This document shows positions 38,271 through 49,738 of a DNA stretch of 64,000 bases, in pieces. A model generated the notes under the pieces. That model was not told where the DNA came from, ran no database searches, and saw only the letters and a program-made list of their open reading frames with translations. Numbering within the stretch: the stretch's first letter is position 1; each line of letters starts with the position of its first letter. The position numbers were made by a program, and so were the translations under genes. The DNA comes from Lasioglossum baleicum (Eukaryota; Arthropoda; Insecta; Hymenoptera; Halictidae): assembly GCF_051020765.1 (NCBI RefSeq), contig NW_027469083.1, positions 1,984,001 to 2,048,000 on the forward strand, given 5' to 3'.

Positions 38271-38676
38271 CTGGCATTGGGAGGATCGCAGTGCCACCAC
38301 TGCGAGGAGGCCCAGGACTCTGTACGGCATACGCTGGAAGAATGTCCAGCGTGGTCGGCACCGCGCAGAGACCTAAGGGGCGTTATTGGGATGGACCTCC
38401 CGTTGCCGGTCGTGGTCGACCACATGATCGGCAGCGAGAGGTCAAGAGCAGCGATTGCCTCCTTCTGCGAGATTGTGATAACGCAGAAGGAGGCGGCGGA
38501 GAGGGTGAGGGAAGCCGACCCGCTCTCCGCCAGGAGGCGGAGATAAATAGATAAAATAGATAAAAATCGGCTGGCGGTAACAAAAATTCTAAATTATGCA
38601 GCACAGGTTGCAGCAATGCATGCGCATAAGTTAAATTACCTGCATACCTCCGTTTCCTCAAACTGTGTGTTCATAA
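38271..38676 (+). repeat. Truncated A unit, copy 6
   Basis: Junction at 38,535-38,568. It corresponds to copy 3, 5,000 bp upstream, but is followed by a normal B unit. Confidence 0.92.
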
Positions 38677-40567
38677 CTGGCACTAGGAGGATCGCAGTGC
38701 CACCACTGCGAGGAGGCCCAGGACTCTGCGCGGCATACGCTGGAAGAATGTCCAGCGTGGTCGGCACCGCGTAGAGACGTAAGGGGCGTTATTGGGATGG
38801 ACCTCCCGTTGCCGGTCGTGGTCGACCACATGATCGGCAGCGAGAAGTCAAGAGCAGCGATTGCCACCTTCTGCGAGATTGTGATAACGCAGATGGAGGC
38901 AGCGGAGAGGGAGAGGGAAGCCGACCCGCTCTCCGCAAGGAGGCTAGCATCGGTGGGGCAACCCCGACGAGGCCGACGGCCCCCGTTAGGGGCCGCAGAC
39001 GTTATGGCGGCGGTGGTACTACTTAGTACTTCCACCGCCGCCAAGGGGGGCTGGCCGTTAAGGCGCCCCCGAGGTGGACAGGTCGCGGGGGGCAAGGTGG
39101 AGCAATAATCCACTCCCCCCCTCTACAAAGATGCGACCTGCCGGTCGACCCCCCTCCTTTTATTTTATAATATTTCATTTTACTCTATATTATAAATTTT
39201 ATCTTTAGCTTTTATTCCCCTTTATTTTGCCCCCCCTTCTTATGTTTGTTGTGTTTTGTCCATTGTATTTATTTACTTACTATTATTTATTTATTTATTG
39301 ACTTTTATTTTATCTATTTTATCTATACATCTTTTCAATTACTGATTTTATCTTTTATTTTATCATGTTTTTAAGTTTTATGTGGGTTGACCGGGGGGTG
39401 GGACGGGGGGAGGGGACAGACGCGAGCCGGAACTCGCCTCTGTCCCCTCCTTGTCGCGTGCGGAAAAAAATACAATGCAGCGTGTACGAGTATTTGCACA
39501 TGTATAAAAATCGGATGGCGCGGTAACAGAAATTCTAAATTATACAGCACAGGTTGCAGCAATGCATGCGCATAAGTTAAATTACCTGCATACCTCCGTT
39601 TCCTCAAACTGTGTGTTCATAACTGGCACTAGGAGGATCGCAGTGCCACCACTGCGAGGAGGCCCAGGACTCTGCGCGGCATACGCTGGAAGAATGTCCA
39701 GCGTGGTCGGCACCGCGTAGAGACCTAAGGGGCGTTATTGGGATGGACCTCCCGTTGCCGGTCGTGGTCGACCACATGATCGGCAGCGAGAGGTCAAGAG
39801 CAGCGATTGCCTCCTTCTGCGAGATTGTGATAACGCAGAAGGAGGCAGCGGAGAGGGAGAGGGAAGCCGACCCGCTCTCCGCAAGGAGGCTAGCATCGGT
39901 GGGGCAACCCCGACGAGGCCGACGGCCCCCGTTAGGGGCCGCAGACGTTATGGCGGCGGTGGTACTACTTAGTACTTCCACCGCCGCCAAGGGGGGCTGG
40001 CCGTTAAGGCGCCCCCGAGGTGGACAGGTCGCGGGGGGCAAGGTGGAGCAATAATCCACTCCCCCCCTCTACAAAGATGCGACCTGCCGGTCGACCCCCC
40101 TCCTTTTATTTTATAATATTTCATTTTACTCTATATTATAAATTTTATCTTTAGCTTTTATTCCCCTTTATTTTGCCCCCCCTTCTTATGTTTGTTGTGT
40201 TTTGTCCATTGTATTTATTTACTTACTATTATTTATTTATTTATTGACTTTTATTTTATCTATTTTATCTATACATCTTTTCAATTACTGATTTTATCTT
40301 TTATTTTATCATGTTTTTAAGTTTTATGTGGGTTGACCGGGGGGTGGGACGGGGGGAGGGGACAGACGCGAGCCGGAACTCGCCTCTGTCCCCTCCTTGT
40401 CGCGTGCGGAAAAAAATACAATGCAGCGTGTACGAGTATTTGCACATGTATAAAAATCGGCTGGCGGTAACAAAAATTCTAAATTATACATGCACAAGTT
40501 GCAGCAATGCATGCGCATAAGTTAAATTACCTGCATACAGCCGTTTCCTCAAACTGTGTATTCATAA

Positions 40568-40973
40568 CTGGCATTGGGAGGATCGCAGTGCCACCACTGC
40601 GAGGAGGCCCAGGACTCTGTACGGCATACGCTGGAAGAATGTCCAGCGTGGTCGGCACCGCGCAGAGACCTAAGGGGCGTTATTGGGATGGACCTCCCGT
40701 TGCCGGTCGTGGTCGACCACATGATCGGCAGCGAGAGGTCAAGAGCAGCGATTGCCTCCTTCTGCGAGATTGTGATAACGCAGAAGGAGGCGGCGGAGAG
40801 GGTGAGGGAAGCCGACCCGCTCTCCGCCAGGAGGCGGAGATAAATAGATAAAATAGATAAAAATCGGCTGGCGGTAACAAAAATTCTAAATTATGCAGCA
40901 CAGGTTGCAGCAATGCATGCGCATAAGTTAAATTACCTGCATACCTCCGTTTCCTCAAACTGTGTGTTCATAA
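40568..40973 (+). repeat. Truncated A unit, copy 7
   Basis: Junction at 40,832-40,865. The B unit that follows (anchor 41094) is joined directly to another A unit, so the expected C unit is absent here. Confidence 0.92.
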
Positions 40974-41918
40974 CTGGCACTAGGAGGATCGCAGTGCCAC
41001 CACTGCGAGGAGGCCCAGGACTCTGCGCGGCATACGCTGGAAGAATGTCCAGCGTGGTCGGCACCGCGTAGAGACGTAAGGGGCGTTATTGGGATGGACC
41101 TCCCGTTGCCGGTCGTGGTCGACCACATGATCGGCAGCGAGAAGTCAAGAGCAGCGATTGCCACCTTCTGCGAGATTGTGATAACGCAGATGGAGGCAGC
41201 GGAGAGGGAGAGGGAAGCCGACCCGCTCTCCGCAAGGAGGCTAGCATCGGTGGGGCAACCCCGACGAGGCCGACGGCCCCCGTTAGGGGCCGCAGACGTT
41301 ATGGCGGCGGTGGTACTACTTAGTACTTCCACCGCCGCCAAGGGGGGCTGGCCGTTAAGGCGCCCCCGAGGTGGACAGGTCGCGGGGGGCAAGGTGGAGC
41401 AATAATCCACTCCCCCCCTCTACAAAGATGCGACCTGCCGGTCGACCCCCCTCCTTTTATTTTATAATATTTCATTTTACTCTATATTATAAATTTTATC
41501 TTTAGCTTTTATTCCCCTTTATTTTGCCCCCCCTTCTTATGTTTGTTGTGTTTTGTCCATTGTATTTATTTACTTACTATTATTTATTTATTTATTGACT
41601 TTTATTTTATCTATTTTATCTATACATCTTTTCAATTACTGATTTTATCTTTTATTTTATCATGTTTTTAAGTTTTATGTGGGTTGACCGGGGGGTGGGA
41701 CGGGGGGAGGGGACAGACGCGAGCCGGAACTCGCCTCTGTCCCCTCCTTGTCGCGTGCGGAAAAAAATACAATGCAGCGTGTACGAGTATTTGCACATGT
41801 ATAAAAATCGGCTGGCGGTAACAAAAATTCTAAATTATACATGCACAAGTTGCAGCAATGCATGCGCATAAGTTAAATTACCTGCATACAGCCGTTTCCT
41901 CAAACTGTGTATTCATAA

Positions 41919-42324
41919 CTGGCATTGGGAGGATCGCAGTGCCACCACTTCGAGGAGGCCCAGGACTCTGTACGGCATACGCTGGAAGAATGTCCAGCGT
42001 GGTCGGCACCGCGCAGAGACCTAAGGGGCGTTATTGGGATGGACCTCCCGTTGCCGGTCGTGGTCGACCACATGATCGGCAGCGAGAGGTCAAGAGCAGC
42101 GATTGCCTCCTTCTGCGAGATTGTGATAACGCAGAAGGAGGCGGCGGAGAGGGTGAGGGAAGCCGACCCGCTCTCCGCCAGGAGGCGGAGATAAATAGAT
42201 AAAATAGATAAAAATCGGCTGGCGGTAACAAAAATTCTAAATTATGCAGCACAGGTTGCAGCAATGCATGCGCATAAGTTAAATTACCTGCATACCTCCG
42301 TTTCCTCAAACTGTGTATTCATAA
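41919..42324 (+). repeat. Truncated A unit, copy 8, lacking a knuckle cysteine
   Basis: Junction at 42,183-42,216. The codon at 41949-41951 is TTC, replacing the second knuckle Cys with Phe. The change is not shared with the other A units, so it arose after the A units were copied. Confidence 0.92.
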
Positions 42325-42730
42325 CTGGCATTGGGAGGATCGCAGTGCCACCACTGCGAGGAGGCCCAGGACTCTGTACGGCATACGCTGGAAGAATGTC
42401 CAGCGTGGTCGGCACCGCGCAGAGACCTAAGGGGCGTTATTGGGATGGACCTCCCGTTGCCGGTCGTGGTCGACCACATGATCGGCAGCGAGAGGTCAAG
42501 AGCAGCGATTGCCTCCTTCTGCGAGATTGTGATAACGCAGAAGGAGGCGGCGGAGAGGGTGAGGGAAGCCGACCCGCTCTCCGCCAGGAGGCGGAGATAA
42601 ATAGATAAAATAGATAAAAATCGGCTGGCGGTAACAAAAATTCTAAATTATGCAGCACAGGTTGCAGCAATGCATGCGCATAAGTTAAATTACCTGCATA
42701 CCTCCGTTTCCTCAAACTGTGTGTTCATAA
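42325..42730 (+). repeat. Chimeric truncated unit, copy 9
   Basis: The leader just before it (to 42,297, CATACCTCCG) is B-type. From TGTGTATTC (42,317) on it is A-type, with the truncation junction at 42,589-42,622. The switch lies between 42,297 and 42,317, a different place from that in copy 4, so the two extra truncated units come from separate exchanges. Confidence 0.88.
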
Positions 42731-43162
42731 CTGGCACTAGGAGGATCGCAGTGCCACCACTGCGAGGAGGCCCAGGACTCTGCGCGGCATACGCTGTAAG
42801 AATGTCCAGCGTGGTCGGCACCGCGTAGAGACGTAAGGGGCGTTATTGGGATGGACCTCCCGTTGCCGGTCGTGGTCGACCACATGATCGGCAGCGAGAA
42901 GTCAAGAGCAGCGATTGCCACCTTCTGCGAGATTGTGATAACGCAGATGGAGGCAGCGGAGAGGGAGAGGGAAGCCGACCCGCTCTCCGCAAGGAGGCTA
43001 GCATCGGTGGGGCAACCCCGACGAGGCCGACGGCCCCCGTTAGGGGCCGCAGACGTTATGGCGGCGGTGGTACTACTTAGTACTTCCACCGCCGCCAAGG
43101 GGGGCTGGCCGTTAAGGCGCCCCCGAGGTGGACAGGTCGCGGGGGGCAAGGTGGAGCAATAA
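42731..43162 (+). pseudogene. RT C-terminal fragment with an internal stop
   Basis: In this B-type unit the Glu codon after HTL in the knuckle is TAA (42797-42799; ACGCTGTAAGAATG instead of ACGCTGGAAGAATG). The stop lies between knuckle residues H20 and C25. The rest of the unit is intact and near-identical to other B units, so the change is recent and was tolerated. Confidence 0.85.
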
Positions 43163-45567
43163 TCCACTCCCCCCCTCTACAAAGATGCGACCTGCCGGTC
43201 GACCCCCCTCCTTTTATTTTATAATATTTCATTTTACTCTATATTATAAATTTTATCTTTAGCTTTTATTCCCCTTTATTTTGCCCCCCCTTCTTATGTT
43301 TGTTGTGTTTTGTCCATTGTATTTATTTACTTACTATTATTTATTTATTTATTGACTTTTATTTTATCTATTTTATCTATACATCTTTTCAATTACTGAT
43401 TTTATCTTTTATTTTATCATGTTTTTAAGTTTTATGTGGGTTGACCGGGGGGTGGGACGGGGGGAGGGGACAGACGCGAGCCGGAACTCGCCTCTGTCCC
43501 CTCCTTGTCGCGTGCGGAAAAAAATACAATGCAGCGTGTACGAGTATTTGCACATGTATAAAAATCGGATGGCGCGGTAACAGAAATTCTAAATTATACA
43601 GCACAGGTTGCAGCAATGCATGCGCATAAGTTAAATTACCTGCATACCTCCGTTTCCTCAAACTGTGTGTTCATAACTGGCACTAGGAGGATCGCAGTGC
43701 CACCACTGCGAGGAGGCCCAGGACTCTGCGCGGCATACGCTGGAAGAATGTCCAGCGTGGTCGGCACCGCGTAGAGACCTAAGGGGCGTTATTGGGATGG
43801 ACCTCCCGTTGCCGGTCGTGGTCGACCACATGATCGGCAGCGAGAGGTCAAGAGCAGCGATTGCCTCCTTCTGCGAGATTGTGATAACGCAGAAGGAGGC
43901 AGCGGAGAGGGAGAGGGAAGCCGACCCGCTCTCCGCAAGGAGGCTAGCATCGGTGGGGCAACCCCGACGAGGCCGACGGCCCCCGTTAGGGGCCGCAGAC
44001 GTTATGGCGGCGGTGGTACTACTTAGTACTTCCACCGCCGCCAAGGGGGGCTGGCCGTTAAGGCGCCCCCGAGGTGGACAGGTCGCGGGGGGCAAGGTGG
44101 AGCAATAATCCACTCCCCCCCTCTACAAAGATGCGACCTGCCGGTCGACCCCCCTCCTTTTATTTTATAATATTTCATTTTACTCTATATTATAAATTTT
44201 ATCTTTAGCTTTTATTCCCCTTTATTTTGCCCCCCCTTCTTATGTTTGTTGTGTTTTGTCCATTGTATTTATTTACTTACTATTATTTATTTATTTATTG
44301 ACTTTTATTTTATCTATTTTATCTATACATCTTTTCAATTACTGATTTTATCTTTTATTTTATCATGTTTTTAAGTTTTATGTGGGTTGACCGGGGGGTG
44401 GGACGGGGGGAGGGGACAGACGCGAGCCGGAACTCGCCTCTGTCCCCTCCTTGTCGCGTGCGGAAAAAAATACAATGCAGCGTGTACGAGTATTTGCACA
44501 TGTATAAAAATCGGATGGCGCGGTAACAGAAATTCTAAATTATACAGCACAGGTTGCAGCAATGCATGCGCATAAGTTAAATTACCTGCATACCTCCGTT
44601 TCCTCAAACTGTGTGTTCATAACTGGCACTAGGAGGATCGCAGTGCCACCACTGCGAGGAGGCCCAGGACTCTGCGCGGCATACGCTGGAAGAATGTCCA
44701 GCGTGGTCGGCACCGCGTAGAGACCTAAGGGGCGTTATTGGGATGGACCTCCCGTTGCCGGTCGTGGTCGACCACATGATCGGCAGCGAGAGGTCAAGAG
44801 CAGCGATTGCCTCCTTCTGCGAGATTGTGATAACGCAGAAGGAGGCAGCGGAGAGGGAGAGGGAAGCCGACCCGCTCTCCGCAAGGAGGCTAGCATCGGT
44901 GGGGCAACCCCGACGAGGCCGACGGCCCCCGTTAGGGGCCGCAGACGTTATGGCGGCGGTGGTACTACTTAGTACTTCCACCGCCGCCAAGGGGGGCTGG
45001 CCGTTAAGGCGCCCCCGAGGTGGACAGGTCGCGGGGGGCAAGGTGGAGCAATAATCCACTCCCCCCCTCTACAAAGATGCGACCTGCCGGTCGACCCCCC
45101 TCCTTTTATTTTATAATATTTCATTTTACTCTATATTATAAATTTTATCTTTAGCTTTTATTCCCCTTTATTTTGCCCCCCCTTCTTATGTTTGTTGTGT
45201 TTTGTCCATTGTATTTATTTACTTACTATTATTTATTTATTTATTGACTTTTATTTTATCTATTTTATCTATACATCTTTTCAATTACTGATTTTATCTT
45301 TTATTTTATCATGTTTTTAAGTTTTATGTGGGTTGACCGGGGGGTGGGACGGGGGGAGGGGACAGACGCGAGCCGGAACTCGCCTCTGTCCCCTCCTTGT
45401 CGCGTGCGGAAAAAAATACAATGCAGCGTGTACGAGTATTTGCACATGTATAAAAATCGGCTGGCGGTAACAAAAATTCTAAATTATACATGCACAAGTT
45501 GCAGCAATGCATGCGCATAAGTTAAATTACCTGCATACAGCCGTTTCCTCAAACTGTGTATTCATAA

Positions 45568-45999
45568 CTGGCATTGGGAGGATCGCAGTTCCACCACTGC
45601 GAGGAGGCCCAGGACTCTGTACGGCATACGCTGGAAGAATGTCCAGCGTGGTCGGCACCGCGTAGAGACCTAAGGGGCGTTATTGGGATGGACCTCCCGT
45701 TGCCGGTCGTGGTCGACCACATGATCGGCAGCGAGAGGTCAAGAGCAGCGATTGCCTCCTTCTGCGAGATTGTGATAACGCAGAAGGAGGCAGCGGAGAG
45801 GGAGAGGGAAGCCGACCCGCTCTCCGCAAGGAGGCTAGCATCGGTGGGGCAACCCCGACGAGGCCGACGGCCCCCGTTAGGGGCCGCAGACGTTATGGCG
45901 GCGGTGGTACTACTTAGTACTTCCACCGCCGCCAAGGGGGGCTGGCCGTTAAGGCGCCCCCGAGGTGGACAGGTCGCGGGGGGCAAGGTGGAGCAATAA
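45568..45999 (+). pseudogene. RT C-terminal fragment lacking the first knuckle cysteine, in an A/C hybrid unit
   Basis: The codon at 45589-45591 is TTC, giving Phe in place of the first knuckle Cys. The unit is also a hybrid. Its leader and first third are A-type (CATGCACAAG, TGTGTATTC, TCTGTACGG). From about 45662 on it is C-type (CGCGTAGAGACC), and it keeps the full-length 3' portion that A units have lost. It therefore either predates the A truncation or was restored by recombination with a C unit. Confidence 0.75.
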
Positions 46000-47458
46000 T
46001 CCACTCCCCCCCTCTACAAAGATGCGACCTGCCGGTCGACCCCCCTCCTTTTATTTTATAATATTTCATTTTACTCTATATTATAAATTTTATCTTTAGC
46101 TTTTATTCCCCTTTATTTTGCCCCCCCTTCTTATGTTTGTTGTGTTTTGTCCATTGTATTTATTTACTTACTATTATTTATTTATTTATTGACTTTTATT
46201 TTATCTATTTTATCTATACATCTTTTCAATTACTGATTTTATCTTTTATTTTATCATGTTTTTAAGTTTTATGTGGGTTGACCGGGGGGTGGGACGGGGG
46301 GAGGGGACAGACGCGAGCCGGAACTCGCCTCTGTCCCCTCCTTGTCGCGTGCGGAAAAAAATACAATGCAGCGTGTACGAGTATTTGCACATGTATAAAA
46401 ATCGGATGGCGCGGTAACAGAAATTCTAAATTATACAGCACAGGTTGCAGCAATGCATGCGCATAAGTTAAATTACCTGCATACCTCCGTTTCCTCAAAC
46501 TGTGTGTTCATAACTGGCACTAGGAGGATCGCAGTGCCACCACTGCGAGGAGGCCCAGGACTCTGCGCGGCATACGCTGGAAGAATGTCCAGCGTGGTCG
46601 GCACCGCGTAGAGACCTAAGGGGCGTTATTGGGATGGACCTCCCGTTGCCGGTCGTGGTCGACCACATGATCGGCAGCGAGAGGTCAAGAGCAGCGATTG
46701 CCTCCTTCTGCGAGATTGTGATAACGCAGAAGGAGGCAGCGGAGAGGGAGAGGGAAGCCGACCCGCTCTCCGCAAGGAGGCTAGCATCGGTGGGGCAACC
46801 CCGACGAGGCCGACGGCCCCCGTTAGGGGCCGCAGACGTTATGGCGGCGGTGGTACTACTTAGTACTTCCACCGCCGCCAAGGGGGGCTGGCCGTTAAGG
46901 CGCCCCCGAGGTGGACAGGTCGCGGGGGGCAAGGTGGAGCAATAATCCACTCCCCCCCTCTACAAAGATGCGACCTGCCGGTCGACCCCCCTCCTTTTAT
47001 TTTATAATATTTCATTTTACTCTATATTATAAATTTTATCTTTAGCTTTTATTCCCCTTTATTTTGCCCCCCCTTCTTATGTTTGTTGTGTTTTGTCCAT
47101 TGTATTTATTTACTTACTATTATTTATTTATTTATTGACTTTTATTTTATCTATTTTATCTATACATCTTTTCAATTACTGATTTTATCTTTTATTTTAT
47201 CATGTTTTTAAGTTTTATGTGGGTTGACCGGGGGGTGGGACGGGGGGAGGGGACAGACGCGAGCCGGAACTCGCCTCTGTCCCCTCCTTGTCGCGTGCGG
47301 AAAAAAATACAATGCAGCGTGTACGAGTATTTGCACATGTATAAAAATCGGCTGGCGGTAACAAAAATTCTAAATTATACATGCACAAGTTGCAGCAATG
47401 CATGCGCATAAGTTAAATTACCTGCATACAGCCGTTTCCTCAAACTGTGTATTCATAA

Positions 47459-47864
47459 CTGGCATTGGGAGGATCGCAGTGCCACCACTGCGAGGAGGCC
47501 CAGGACTCTGTACGGCATACGCTGGAAGAATGTCCAGCGTGGTCGGCACCGCGCAGAGACCTAAGGGGCGTTATTGGGATGGACCTCCCGTTGCCGGTCG
47601 TGGTCGACCACATGATCGGCAGCGAGAGGTCAAGAGCAGCGATTGCCTCCTTCTGCGAGATTGTGATAACGCAGAAGGAGGCGGCGGAGAGGGTGAGGGA
47701 AGCCGACCCGCTCTCCGCCAGGAGGCGGAGATAAATAGATAAAATAGATAAAAATCGGCTGGCGGTAACAAAAATTCTAAATTATGCAGCACAGGTTGCA
47801 GCAATGCATGCGCATAAGTTAAATTACCTGCATACCTCCGTTTCCTCAAACTGTGTGTTCATAA
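47459..47864 (+). repeat. Truncated A unit, copy 10 (last)
   Basis: Junction at 47,723-47,756, followed by a B unit. No truncated unit occurs downstream of this point in the window or upstream of 28.7 kb. Confidence 0.92.
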
Positions 47865-48801
47865 CTGGCACTAGGAGGATCGCAGTGCCACCACTGCGAG
47901 GAGGCCCAGGACTCTGCGCGGCATACGCTGGAAGAATGTCCAGCGTGGTCGGCACCGCGTAGAGACGTAAGGGGCGTTATTGGGATGGACCTCCCGTTGC
48001 CGGTCGTGGTCGACCACATGATCGGCAGCGAGAAGTCAAGAGCAGCGATTGCCACCTTCTGCGAGATTGTGATAACGCAGATGGAGGCAGCGGAGAGGGA
48101 GAGGGAAGCCGACCCGCTCTCCGCAAGGAGGCTAGCATCGGTGGGGCAACCCCGACGAGGCCGACGGCCCCCGTTAGGGGCCGCAGACGTTATGGCGGCG
48201 GTGGTACTACTTAGTACTTCCACCGCCGCCAAGGGGGGCTGGCCGTTAAGGCGCCCCCGAGGTGGACAGGTCGCGGGGGGCAAGGTGGAGCAATAATCCA
48301 CTCCCCCCCTCTACAAAGATGCGACCTGCCGGTCGACCCCCCTCCTTTTATTTTATAATATTTCATTTTACTCTATATTATAAATTTTATCTTTAGCTTT
48401 TATTCCCCTTTATTTTGCCCCCCCTTCTTATGTTTGTTGTGTTTTGTCCATTGTATTTATTTACTTACTATTATTTATTTATTTATTGACTTTTATTTTA
48501 TCTATACATCTTTTCAATTACTGATTTTATCTTTTATTTTATCATGTTTTTAAGTTTTATGTGGGTTGACCGGGGGGTGGGACGGGGGGAGGGAACAGAC
48601 GCGAGCCGGAACTCGCCTCTGTCCCCTCCTTGTCGCGTGCGGAAAAAAATACAATGCAGCGTGTACGAGTATTTGCACATGTATAAAAATCGGATGGCGC
48701 GGTAACAGAAATTCTAAATTATACAGCACAGGTTGCAGCAATGCATGCGCATAAGTTAAATTACCTGCATACCTCCGTTTCCTCAAACTGTGTGTTCATA
48801 A

Positions 48802-49738
48802 CTGGCACTAGGAGGATCGCAGTGCCACCACTGCGAGGAGGCCCAGGACTCTGCGCGGCATACGCTGGAAGAATGTCCAGCGTGGTCGGCACCGCGTAGA
48901 GACCTAAGGGGCGTTATTGGGATGGACCTCCCGTTGCCGGTCGTGGTCGACCACATGATCGGCAGCGAGAGGTCAAGAGCAGCGATTGCCTCCTTCTGCG
49001 AGATTGTGATAACGCAGAAGGAGGCAGCGGAGAGGGAGAGGGAAGCCGACCCGCTCTCCGCAAGGAGGCTAGCATCGGTGGGGCAACCCCGACGAGGCCG
49101 ACGGCCCCCGCAAGGGGCCGCAGACGTAATGGCGGCGGTGGTACTACTTAGTACTTCCACCGCCGCCAAGGGGGGCTGGCCGTTAAGGCGCCCCCGAGGT
49201 GGACAGGTCGCGGGGGGCAAGGTGGAGCAATAATCCACTCCCCCCCCCTACAAAGATGCGACCTGCCGGTCGACCCCCCTCCTTTTATTTTATAATATTT
49301 CATTTTACTCTATATTATAAATTTTATCTTTAGCTTTTATTCCCCTTTATTTTGCCCCCCCTTCTTATGTTTGTTGTGTTTTGTCCATTGTATTTATTTA
49401 CTTATTATTATTTATTTATTTTTTGACTTTTATTTTATCTATTTTATCTATACATCTTTTCAATTACTGATTTTATCTTTTATTTTATCATGTTTTTAAG
49501 TTTTATGTGGGTTGACCGGGGGGTGGGACGGGGGGAGGGGACAGACGCGAGCCGGAACTCGCCTCTGTCCCCTCCTTGTCGCGTGCGGAAAAAAATACAA
49601 TGCAGCGTGTACGAGTATTTGCACATGTATAAAAATCGGATGGCGCGGTAACAGAAATTCTAAATTATACAGCACAGGTTGCAGCAATGCATGCGCATAA
49701 GTTAAATTACCTGCATACCTCCGTTTCCTCAAACTGTG
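48802..49738 (+). repeat. Unit duplicated 3,773 bp downstream, with CAA read-through codon
   Basis: The sequence just before this unit has GGGAACAGACG in the hairpin arm (about 48,592) and the AT-rich tract reduced by 9 bp (ATTTTATCTATACATC at about 48,495). Inside the unit are CCCCGCAAGG, giving a CAA codon where others have TAA or TTA, and a C run reading CCCCCCCCCTACAAAG. The same features occur around anchor 52695. Confidence 0.8.

Larger units (their letters stand above)
33846..38845 (+). repeat. Right copy of the 5,000-bp duplication
   Basis: It starts inside chimeric copy 4 and ends inside the B unit anchored at 38797. I noticed no length difference from the left copy. I compared markers rather than every base. 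Confidence 0.85.
28677..48801 (+). repeat. Region II: higher-order repeat, 2,297-bp period (406 + 946 + 945)
   Basis: There are 27 units: ten truncated to 406 bp and 17 near full length. The core order is A (406 bp, truncated), B (946 bp; AAGTCAAGAG, GACGTAAGG, ATGGAGG) and C (945 bp; GAGGTCAAGAG, GACCTAAGG). Clean A-B-C periods run 28677-30973, 30974-33270, 35974-38270 and 38271-40567. Variations on this order are an extra truncated unit at 33677 and at 42325, a missing C after the B unit at 40974, two successive C units at 43677 and 44623, and a full-length A/C hybrid at 45568. Units in this region are far more alike than those of region I, which points to recent amplification. Confidence 0.9.
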
